A stretch of 32,330 nucleotides of DNA from Bacteroidales bacterium (lineage in GTDB: Bacteria > Bacteroidota > Bacteroidia > Bacteroidales > UBA10428): positions 1-32,330 of the forward strand of contig DATGXG010000020.1 in the NCBI GenBank assembly GCA_035299085.1. Direction: 5' to 3'. Shown here piece after piece: positions 25,916 through 32,330 of this stretch. Below the pieces are notes generated by a model. It was not told the origin of the DNA, did not search any database, and was given only the letters and a program-made list of their open reading frames with translations. Positions within the stretch are counted from its first letter, which is position 1. Every line of letters begins with the position of its first letter. A program made the position numbers and the translations under genes.

Positions 25916-26617
25916 CTACTCAAGTGATTTTCTCTTGATAAGGATAACTCCTCCGTAACCTCTTGTACCATAAATGGAAGCAGCTGATCCTTTCAGTACC
26001 TCGATGGAAGCAACGGTTGCAGGGGAAATATCATCAATGCTTGTTACCGGCACTCCGTCAACTACGAACAAAGGATCTACGGTTCCCTGGAAATCACGGG
26101 CATCATTCACAACGACTCTTGTTCCGGTTACCTTAACTCCCGGAACGGTTTGTAGCATTTCAAAAATATTGGCATACGTTCTGGGTGCCCGTGTATTCTT
26201 TACTTTGCCTACAGAAGTTGTCAGTTTTTCCTTTTCAACCGAGTTATAGCCTGTATTGACCATGTTATCAGACGGAGCCTCTTTATCTGCTTCTTTCTTT
26301 TCCACCCTGTTTGCATTGAAATAGAAATTGATCTCCGTACGGTCCGAAATATCCTGTTCAATAACCCCGCTGCCGAAGGCAACAACACCGATTGTACGGG
26401 CATAAGGCTTTACTTTAACCAGGTAATGACCCTGATCATCCGTCATTTTATTGGTCTTTACGCCATCAATCATAATCATGGCATTTTGCAACGGCTTACT
26501 TTCTTTATCGAGTACTGTACCCGAAATGGTTATCTTTTTATCGGATTTTTGCGCTGAAAGCTGGAAGAAAGGCAAAGAAGCCAACAGCAAACAAATCAAT
26601 ATACCTGACTTTTTCAT
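25916..26617 (-). CDS. Barrel-less TonB-plug protein A1
   Basis: This 233-residue protein has a signal peptide (1-23, ending LSA-Q), a regulatory-like domain (29-100: ISGTVLDKESKPLQNAMIMIDG), an acidic/lysine linker (104-117), VNTGYNSVEKEKL (120-132) and a plug domain (about 145-230) with DPLFVVDGVP and the SusC-like IEVLKGSAASIYGTRGYGGVILI. It ends where the receptor barrel would start. It leads the A1-B1-A2-B2 array. A -7-like box lies about 137 bases upstream. It may bind or gate a separate barrel, or act as a soluble ligand-binding or TonB-interacting protein; none of this is shown by the sequence. Confidence 0.77.
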   Translation of the reverse strand: MKKSGILICLLLASLPFFQLSAQKSDKKITISGTVLDKESKPLQNAMIMIDGVKTNKMTDDQGHYLVKVKPYARTIGVVAFGSGVIEQDISDRTEINFYFNANRVEKKEADKEAPSDNMVNTGYNSVEKEKLTTSVGKVKNTRAPRTYANIFEMLQTVPGVKVTGTRVVVNDARDFQGTVDPLFVVDGVPVTSIDDISPATVASIEVLKGSAASIYGTRGYGGVILIKRKSLE

Positions 26618-26753
26618 GGAAAGAATTATTAATCCAACAAATTACTACTGTTTTTAACTCTGAAAGGGCTATCTAAATTACGTAATTTTCAGTGAAATCA
26701 AGTTGCAACTTTATAATTTTTCTATGCTTAAGCCATCTAAAGCAAGTGTTTTA

Positions 26754-26761
26754 CAAAACTA
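26754..26761 (-). promoter_or_regulatory. Candidate -7 box for the A1-B1-A2-B2 array
   Basis: On the minus strand this reads TAGTTTTG, an exact match to TAnnTTTG, pointing toward the A1 start with a leader of about 130 bases. No -33 TTTG is seen at 19-21 bases. It is the only consensus -7 box I find on this strand in the spacer 26618-26815. Confidence 0.35.
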
Positions 26762-26815
26762 ACAGAGAATCCATGTGTTATACATGTAAATTGAGATTAG
26801 GGAAAATAGCTGATT

Positions 26816-27175
26816 ATGTATAATTCACTGAAGAAGATTGCCAAAGATACAGGCCGCGAAGGTTTACTTCCGCAAAATCTTTCAGATGAGATTCTCACCA
26901 GGTTACTTGATATTTTCATCAAAATAACAAAGATAAACGCTCATCATCCTGATTTCTTTGATGATCCGGACATTGTAAAGGAACTTAGCGATGAGATCAA
27001 ATCAATAAGTTTACTTGTAAAATTGTTTACCACTCAAAAAGCACCGAGCAATGAAGTGTTTGATAAAGCATTCAGAAGCCTCCGTTATTATTACTGGGTT
27101 GAAAAATACAGAAGGGATAACAACATCAATATAAGGCTCCCGACAGTTGAAAGTATTCTTGATCATCCTACCTGA
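26816..27175 (+). CDS. Conserved-looking helical protein of unknown function
   Basis: This is a 119-residue, cytoplasmic-looking, mainly helical protein with no signal peptide. It contains LSDEILTRLLDIFIKITKI, a HHPDFFDDPDIVKELSDEI acidic turn plus helix, and an aromatic RSLRYYYWVEKY segment. I do not recognise a family. ATG at 26816 overlaps by 8 bases a 16-codon open frame at 26773-26823 (starting MCYTCK), which could be a leader peptide or chance. The next gene is 43 bases downstream on the same strand. Confidence 0.55.
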   Translation: MYNSLKKIAKDTGREGLLPQNLSDEILTRLLDIFIKITKINAHHPDFFDDPDIVKELSDEIKSISLLVKLFTTQKAPSNEVFDKAFRSLRYYYWVEKYRRDNNINIRLPTVESILDHPT

Positions 27176-27218
27176 TTGATCTTTTGTTCCTGTTTTTTGT
27201 TTCTAACAAAATCCGGGA

Positions 27219-27797
27219 ATGAAAGGAATCTTCGTTTTTGTTCTACTGTTATGTTATACTGAAAGCTACGGGCAGGAAACAATCAATTACCGTGTCCGAC
27301 ATAAACCCATTCCCATACTTGAAAATACAAACGGAAAGGTGCTGGCAAGAGTTCCCCGCAATCATGCGTTTACGTTTGTTGAATACACCGACAGTTGCGG
27401 TTGCTTTTTAGTGGAGTATAAAAAAACAAGGGGCATTATTGATTCTGCATCACTGATGGCTGATGTTTACGGAGATGAGCCCGGCCTTGGCCACGAAAGG
27501 ATAATGACCAATCTGAAAAATAAACTTGATCCGGAACTTAAGGCGGCCGCCCTTAAAAGAAAATCAGAACTTATCAGAAAATACGGATATCCCGAAGGGT
27601 TGCAGGTTTCTGAAAGAAAAATCTGGATCGGGATGACTGTTGATATGACACTCGACAGTTGGGGCATTCCTTATAAAATTAAGAGAAGCAGCACGGACTG
27701 GGGCCCCCGGGAACAATGGGTCTATTCAGATGCATACCTTTACTTTGAAAACGGGATACTCGCCGAAATTATGACAATCAAAGCATCTGAACGTTAA
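27219..27797 (+). CDS. Secreted SH3-like / BamE-like two-domain protein
   Basis: This is a 192-residue exported protein with a signal peptide (1-18, ending SYG-Q), no lipobox, and an SH3-like region (about 22-85: YRVRHKPIPILENTNGKVLARVP...G.F.VEYKKTRGIID). A charged helical linker (about 95-130) follows. The C-terminal segment IWIGMTVDMTLDSWGIPYKI...REQWVYSDAYLYFENGILAEI resembles the repeats of SmpA/OmlA (BamE)-like small domains. Such modules bind peptides or envelope partners; no enzyme activity is predicted. The SH3-like region carries an exposed-looking CGC triplet. It probably shares a transcript with the 119-aa gene. Confidence 0.65.
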   Translation: MKGIFVFVLLLCYTESYGQETINYRVRHKPIPILENTNGKVLARVPRNHAFTFVEYTDSCGCFLVEYKKTRGIIDSASLMADVYGDEPGLGHERIMTNLKNKLDPELKAAALKRKSELIRKYGYPEGLQVSERKIWIGMTVDMTLDSWGIPYKIKRSSTDWGPREQWVYSDAYLYFENGILAEIMTIKASER

Positions 27798-27834
27798 TGG
27801 TAACCTTTATCAGCCGGTAATGAAAATATCTGAT

Positions 27835-27853
27835 CACAGAGATCCCCTCTGTG
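27835..27853. repeat. Small perfect hairpin between two plus-strand genes
   Basis: CACAGAG and CTCTGTG form a seven-base perfect stem with loop ATCCC, 38 bases after the upstream stop and 45 bases before the next start. There is no following T-run. It may be a weak terminator or leader structure. Confidence 0.3.
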
Positions 27854-27897
27854 CATACATTCTACCTCTAACCATAGTATTCATTTAAAATCCTTTT

Positions 27898-30036
27898 ATG
27901 AAAAAGTCTCTATTTACGGTTTTCATTCTATGCTCATATGTATTCGCTTTACCCCAATCACTTAATATCGTCTTCGACGGGGATTCCCAGACATCTTCGG
28001 GTACATGGCCCCAAAAAATTATTGAATTGCTTCAATCGCAGGGTTATACCTCTGTTCGCTATGCCAATTTTGCTGTTTCAGGTCAAACCACCTTCCAAAT
28101 GGTAAGTGATGTGACCTCACAGGTTGTGCCAAGGTACTCATCGGGCTATGATGAAAACCTTGTCCTGTATTACATCGGTTATAATGATACATGGGCAGGC
28201 AGTAACGTTGATGTTACCGATCTTTACAATAACCTGGTGAAATATTATACCACGCTGAAATCAGCAGGTTTTAAGGTTTTGATGATCAATCTCCCCGATG
28301 GTATAAACCGATCCGGCATTTCGGAAATTAATTCAATGTTTGCTTCAAAAAATACTGCCTTAGCTGATGTTTTTGTAAACTGCAGGGAACCGGGTGGTGT
28401 TTTTGAAGACTACACCAATACAACCTGGTACAGGGATAATGTTCACCTGAGTACCACCGGGTTAAATTACCTGGCTGAAAAGTATGTTTTTCCGAAACTC
28501 TCGGAGTTGCCTGATGTTGTACCACAGGTGCCATCAGGATCTGCATTGCTTACCGGACTTGAATCCTATTACAAACTGGATGAAACATCAGGGAATGCAA
28601 AAGATGAAACCGGGAGCAACCCCGGAGTTGTATCTTCTTCCGTTACAAGAACTGCCGGACGAGTAAACGGCGGCTACCTGTTTGACGGAAACACCGATTA
28701 TATTACATTTTCAAAATTATCAACGCTTAAAACCGGAACATACTCATGCTGGATCAGGATTTCATCCCTAAACGATGACTTACTGATCATGGGTAATGAC
28801 TCATACTATTCCAGGATTTTTATTGGCAGCAACAACAACCTGAAAGTTGAGACCAACACAAACGGGCAGGAATTTGCATTTTACAGCCCGTTCGCCTTAA
28901 ACACATGGTATCATATTGCCCTTGTGAGAAACAACGACAACGTAACTTTTTACAGAAATGGGATTTCCCTGGGAACCAGTTCCATTTCAGGTTCTGCTAA
29001 TATGTCCTTAAGACAGATCGGTTTCAATGGAAGAAGCTTCCGTGGTGTGATTGATGAAGTCGGCATTTGGTCAAGGGCACTTACATCGCAGGAAGTTGCA
29101 TTGGTATACAATAGTGCCTATCCGTTTTCAGGTACACTCTCTGTACCCCCCACCCCACCGGTAATTGACGCGGGTCCGATTTCATCATCGTCGTTGCTTA
29201 CTTCATTGAAAGCCTATTACAAATTTGATGAGACATCCGGCAATGCCCGTGATGAGGCCGGTGGCAATACCGGGTATGTGTCTGCAGGTGTTACAAAAGT
29301 TGCAGGAAGGGTAAATGGCGGTTTCCATTTCGACAGTAACAGTGATTATGTTACGCTGTCCAATCCGTTAACCCACAAAACGGCAACGTATTCATTCTGG
29401 ATGAAAATTCAATCCATCACTGACGATTTAATCATAATGGGCCATAATGCTTATTATTCCAGAATTTTTATAGGCGCCAATAATAACATAAAAATCGAAA
29501 CGAATACAAATGGCCAGGAATTCGACTTCTATAATACCTTTACAACCGGTACCTGGCATCATATTACACTAGTAAGAGAAAATGATCAGATGAGGTTATA
29601 CCGTAACGGAATTCATATCGGCGCCACGTCTATTTCCGGATCCAATTCTCTTACTATATCCCAGATTGGCTTCAATGGAAGAAGCTTCAGGGGTACACTG
29701 GACGAAGTAGGAATATGGGACCGTGCCCTTACAGCAGGAGAAATTGCCCTTCTTAACAGCGGACAAACCTATCCCTTCTCATCATTGAAATCTACAAATC
29801 TTCCGGAAGAACCTGAAGAAATCAATGAATTGACTTTCTATCCGAATCCGGCAGGTGAAATGATTCATCTGAATCAGACCTATTCATCTATTTGTGTTTA
29901 TGATTTGCATGGCCGGCAGGTGATCCGCAAAACCAACCAGGATTATCTTGAGGTCTCAGGATTGACAGGGGGGATTTATATCCTTGAGGCAAATGATAAC
30001 GGAAAAATCTTTAGAAGTAAGGTTGTACATCCTTGA
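27898..30036 (+). CDS. Secreted GDSL/SGNH hydrolase with two LamG domains and T9SS sorting domain
   Basis: This is a 712-residue exported protein. After the signal peptide (1-20) comes an SGNH hydrolase with all four blocks: GDS (28-30, nucleophile Ser30), a block II glycine in AVSG (60-63), GYND (94-97) and DNVH (180-183, catalytic Asp and His). Two concanavalin-A/LamG-like domains follow (about 220-410 and 436-625), each with YYK.DETSGNA.DE.G, VNGG..FD, SRIFIG.NNN.K.ETNTNGQEF and IGFNGRSFRG..DEVGIW. They are offset by 216 residues and clearly arose by internal duplication. The C-terminus (FYPNPAGE from about 647) is a T9SS type A sorting domain. It is likely a surface or secreted carbohydrate esterase or lipase with LamG glycan-binding modules; the substrate is unknown. 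Confidence 0.9.
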   Translation: MKKSLFTVFILCSYVFALPQSLNIVFDGDSQTSSGTWPQKIIELLQSQGYTSVRYANFAVSGQTTFQMVSDVTSQVVPRYSSGYDENLVLYYIGYNDTWAGSNVDVTDLYNNLVKYYTTLKSAGFKVLMINLPDGINRSGISEINSMFASKNTALADVFVNCREPGGVFEDYTNTTWYRDNVHLSTTGLNYLAEKYVFPKLSELPDVVPQVPSGSALLTGLESYYKLDETSGNAKDETGSNPGVVSSSVTRTAGRVNGGYLFDGNTDYITFSKLSTLKTGTYSCWIRISSLNDDLLIMGNDSYYSRIFIGSNNNLKVETNTNGQEFAFYSPFALNTWYHIALVRNNDNVTFYRNGISLGTSSISGSANMSLRQIGFNGRSFRGVIDEVGIWSRALTSQEVALVYNSAYPFSGTLSVPPTPPVIDAGPISSSSLLTSLKAYYKFDETSGNARDEAGGNTGYVSAGVTKVAGRVNGGFHFDSNSDYVTLSNPLTHKTATYSFWMKIQSITDDLIIMGHNAYYSRIFIGANNNIKIETNTNGQEFDFYNTFTTGTWHHITLVRENDQMRLYRNGIHIGATSISGSNSLTISQIGFNGRSFRGTLDEVGIWDRALTAGEIALLNSGQTYPFSSLKSTNLPEEPEEINELTFYPNPAGEMIHLNQTYSSICVYDLHGRQVIRKTNQDYLEVSGLTGGIYILEANDNGKIFRSKVVHP

Positions 30037-30044
30037 TACTACTC

Positions 30045-30130
30045 CCGGCCTGAAGGTCGGTGTTTTTTCAATAGCCCCGGCCTTTTAGGCCGGGGTAATA
30101 TTATATAAAAACTCCCGTCGTTAGCGGGGG
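30045..30130. terminator. Three hairpins between convergent genes
   Basis: Stem 30045-30060 (CCGGCC/GGTCGG with TGAA loop) is followed by TGTTTTTT and is a good rho-independent terminator for the LamG hydrolase gene. Stem 30075-30095 is CCCCGGCC/GGCCGGGG with a TTTTA loop. Stem 30112-30130 is a weaker CTCCCG/CGGGGG pair. The first two belong to the same palindrome family as the cluster at 20478-20628. Confidence 0.7.
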
Positions 30131-30145
30131 CTCTACATATTTTTA

Positions 30146-30568
30146 CTATTTTAGATTCGCTTTCAAGGTAATATTCACCGATGACAGTGTTTTCGAAATC
30201 GGGCAATTGGCTTTGGCTTCGTTGGCCAGTTCCAGGAATGTTTTCTGATCAATACCACCTACTTTAGCCTCAGTCGTCAATTCCATTGCTGTAATTAAAA
30301 ACCCATTGCCGGGATTCGAAAGAATTGCGGTGGCTGAAGTGGAAACCTCCTCAGGTTTGTATCCCTTCTGGGCGATTATGTTGGAGAGTGCCATTGAGAA
30401 ACAGGCTGCGTGGGCTGCTGCCACCAGCTCTTCGGGATTTGTACCTTTCCCGTTCTCAAACCGGGATGCAAAAGTGTAATTGGCTGTCAAATTCGCTGTG
30501 GTGAGTTTCACTTCACCGTTACCGTTTTTAAGATCACCCTGCCATTTGGCAGTTGCTGTGTTTTTCAT
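30146..30568 (-). CDS. osmC: OsmC-family peroxiredoxin-like protein
   Basis: This protein belongs to the OsmC family, which reduces organic hydroperoxides with a pair of cysteines. From the ATG at 30568 it is 140 residues, aligning with E. coli OsmC along its whole length as I recall it: AKWQGDLKNGNG near the start, SRFENGKGTNPEEL (with the active-site Arg36 and the Glu), AHAACFSMAL with Cys56, and ANCPISKTL with Cys122. The frame stays open upstream to 30634, but the extra 22 residues are not family-like, so I reject that start. It converges with the LamG hydrolase gene and diverges from the TspO-related gene. Confidence 0.9.
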   Translation of the reverse strand: MKNTATAKWQGDLKNGNGEVKLTTANLTANYTFASRFENGKGTNPEELVAAAHAACFSMALSNIIAQKGYKPEEVSTSATAILSNPGNGFLITAMELTTEAKVGGIDQKTFLELANEAKANCPISKTLSSVNITLKANLK

Positions 30569-30706
30569 GATAAATGAATTTATTGGATATAATTTTAAAA
30601 AATAAACAACTTCAGTGGTTTTGTGTTCGAACAATTTATGGCTTGCCTATCTTAATCGTTATGTGATATTTATCTTTTCAGTAAATTTACTTAAAACATC
30701 AGTAAT

Positions 30707-31444
30707 ATGGCAATGAAGTATATTAACCTCGCCCTGTTTGCAGGCATGATCGTCATGAATTACCTTGCCAATGCGCTTCCTCTTAATAATATGACTACAG
30801 GGCAACTGGCTGATAAATATCCCAATTTGTTTGTTCCCGCCGGAATTACTTTCAGTATCTGGGGTGTTATTTACCTGCTTCTGGCTGTATTTTGTGTGCT
30901 TCAATTTACTTCGGCCGACAAAACATCGGTTGAAATTCTGCAAGGGCCATTTGCCATTACCTGCATACTGAATTCACTCTGGATCGTTTTCTGGCATTAT
31001 CAGAAAGTATCCGTCTCGGTTTTAGTCATCATTGCCTTTCTCATCACGCTTATTTACATGAATAAGCAAATCAGCTCCATCCCCGTCGGAATCCTGAAAG
31101 CCATATTCGGTGTTTACCTCGGATGGCTTTGCATAGCCACAATAGCTAATATAACCGCCCTGCTTGTATTCTATAACTGGCATGGTGGACCACTTTCAGA
31201 AGAAACATGGGCCATCATCATGATTCTTGCGGGTGCTGTCATTGCATCACTCGCCATCTATTCGTTCCGGAATCCTTTTATTGGACTATCCGTTATCTGG
31301 GCTTTCACAGGCATCATAATCAAAAGGCAAAGTGATTTCCGGTCGATTGTTATTGCCAGTGTGGTGGCTATATTCATAGTGGGTATCATCATGATTATTC
31401 AATTTTTGGCAAAAGGAGGATTTATTCAGAATCAACTTTCATAA
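30707..31444 (+). CDS. TspO/tryptophan-rich sensory-protein-related membrane protein
   Basis: This is a 245-residue integral membrane protein with about seven or eight hydrophobic helices. The N-terminal segment MNYLANALPLNNMTTGQLADKYPNLFVPAGITFSIWGVIYLLL has the pattern of a TspO-related family usually annotated as tryptophan-rich sensory protein (or loosely as a lantibiotic transporter permease). It is larger than classic five-helix TspO (about 160 residues) and has only a handful of tryptophans, so ligand binding like TspO is not assured. Spacing to the reductase that follows is 13 bases, so the two are likely in one operon. Confidence 0.7.
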   Translation: MAMKYINLALFAGMIVMNYLANALPLNNMTTGQLADKYPNLFVPAGITFSIWGVIYLLLAVFCVLQFTSADKTSVEILQGPFAITCILNSLWIVFWHYQKVSVSVLVIIAFLITLIYMNKQISSIPVGILKAIFGVYLGWLCIATIANITALLVFYNWHGGPLSEETWAIIMILAGAVIASLAIYSFRNPFIGLSVIWAFTGIIIKRQSDFRSIVIASVVAIFIVGIIMIIQFLAKGGFIQNQLS

Positions 31445-31457
31445 ACAAATAAATTCT

Positions 31458-32330
31458 ATGAAATACAGGAAACTTGGTCGCACAAACCTTAATGTAAGTG
31501 AAATTGGTTATGGAATGTGGGGTATGGCCGGCTGGACAGGTTCAGATGACCAGGAATCATTCAATGCCCTTCAGATGGCCGTTGACCTCGGATGCAATTT
31601 CTTCGATACCGCATGGGGATACGGGGCAGGTAAAAGTGAGGGACTACTCGGGAAATTACTGAAAGCCAATCCCGGTAAAAAACTATACACGGCAACCAAA
31701 ATACCGCCTAAAAATTTTAAATGGCCCAGTCGCAGGGAATATTCACTCGATGATTGCTTTCCGCCCGATCATATTGAGAAATATGTGGAGAAAAGTCTGA
31801 AAAATGCTTCCGTTGATTCTTTCGACGTTATGCAGTTTCATACATGGGAAGATCACTGGCTTGAGGACGACCGTGGAATAAAAAAAATGCTTCAGCTTAA
31901 GGAAAAGGGACTGTTTCATGCCATAGGCATCAGCATTAACCGGTGGGAGCCGTGGAATGGAATTAAAGCAGTCAAGAGCGGTTTGATAGATACTGTGCAG
32001 GTTATCTTCAATATTTTCGATCAGAACCCCCAGGATGAGCTATTCCCTGCCTGCCGGGAAATGAATGTGGGCGTCATTGCCCGTGTTCCGTTTGATGAAG
32101 GTTCACTCACCGGAACCCTGACGCGACAGAGCCACTGGCCGGCGAACGACTGGAGAAGTACGTATTTCGTACCTGAAAACCTCTATGCAAGTGTTGACCA
32201 TGCCGACGCTCTGAAACCAGTTGTTCCTGCAGGAATGACAATGCCTGAAATGGCCCTTCGTTTCATACTTGGCGAACCTTCAGTCAGCACCATCATACCG
32301 GGTATGCGCACAACCAACCATGTAAAATCA
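31458..32330 (+). CDS. Aldo/keto reductase, 3' end cut by window
   Basis: This is a (beta/alpha)8-barrel NADPH-type oxidoreductase. The 291 codons visible start at ATG 31458 and run without a stop to the last base of the window. The catalytic tetrad is present: Asp50 and Tyr55 in FFDTAWGYG, Lys81 in TATK and His128 in QFHTW. The N-terminus MKYRKLGRTNLNVSEIGYGMWG is typical, and GISINRWEPW and a late RFILGEPSVSTIIPGMRT region (cofactor-side loop) follow. The substrate is not predictable. Only the last few dozen residues should be missing. Confidence 0.9.
   Translation, partial: MKYRKLGRTNLNVSEIGYGMWGMAGWTGSDDQESFNALQMAVDLGCNFFDTAWGYGAGKSEGLLGKLLKANPGKKLYTATKIPPKNFKWPSRREYSLDDCFPPDHIEKYVEKSLKNASVDSFDVMQFHTWEDHWLEDDRGIKKMLQLKEKGLFHAIGISINRWEPWNGIKAVKSGLIDTVQVIFNIFDQNPQDELFPACREMNVGVIARVPFDEGSLTGTLTRQSHWPANDWRSTYFVPENLYASVDHADALKPVVPAGMTMPEMALRFILGEPSVSTIIPGMRTTNHVKS

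Noticed and set aside
30569..30634. N-terminal extension of OsmC
   Set aside because: The extra 22 residues are not like the family; the ATG at 30568 gives the standard OsmC start.

Overview
The window looks like a chromosomal segment from a Bacteroidota bacterium, probably of the order Bacteroidales or a close relative. The evidence is: two secreted proteins with C-terminal type IX secretion (T9SS) sorting domains (650-3844 and 27898-30036); carboxypeptidase-regulatory-like and TonB-plug proteins of SusC type; the gene order purH-mreB-mreC-mreD-mrdA-rodA familiar from this phylum; -7 boxes of the form TAnnTTTG; few clear Shine-Dalgarno sequences; and several TTG or GTG starts. No tRNA, rRNA, CRISPR array, phage or transposase gene was seen. 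The rest is inference from sequence reading alone, with no database search.

Layout. 1-650: a small helical protein, then a repeat-rich spacer. 650-3844 (minus): a large T9SS-exported protein with ELW..DG-type repeats, flanked on both sides by the same composite repeat block. 4429-7213 (minus): housekeeping run hpt, adk, obgE and a PAP2 phosphatase. 7287-11886 (plus): purE, a predicted outer-membrane beta-barrel protein, gpsA, pgi and an AcpH-like ACP phosphodiesterase. 11974-17675 (minus): the rod-shape/elongasome operon mreB-mreC-mreD-mrdA-rodA, preceded by purH (17783-19303). 19608-20474 (plus): a Tat-exported dienelactone-hydrolase-like protein. 20646-26617 (minus): six closely spaced genes: a twice-repeated pair (barrel-less TonB-plug protein plus carboxypeptidase-regulatory-like protein), a Tat-exported Gfo/Idh/MocA oxidoreductase and an anSME-type radical SAM enzyme. 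26816-30036 (plus): an orphan 119-aa protein, a secreted SH3/BamE-like protein and a GDSL-LamG-LamG-T9SS protein. 30146-32330: OsmC (minus), a TspO-related membrane protein (plus) and an aldo/keto reductase cut by the window end (plus).

How genes work together. The central blocks serve purine synthesis and salvage (purE, purH, hpt, adk), central metabolism (pgi, gpsA) and lateral-wall peptidoglycan synthesis (mre/mrd/rod). The accessory part is concerned with the envelope. Its most unusual content is the A-B-A-B array at 23111-26617. The A proteins resemble the N-terminus of a SusC-type receptor (regulatory domain plus plug) but stop exactly where the outer-membrane barrel should begin. They alternate with two homologous proteins that share an uncharacterised C-terminal region. 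The array may be co-transcribed with the oxidoreductase and the radical SAM enzyme downstream.

The non-coding DNA is notable. It holds a two-hairpin element in three copies, short tandem words of 7, 8 and 15 bp, a 60-bp tandem, CTGACAG hairpins, and clusters of CCCCGGCC...GGCCGGGG palindromes between convergent genes. In three genes the stop codon lies inside a repeat.
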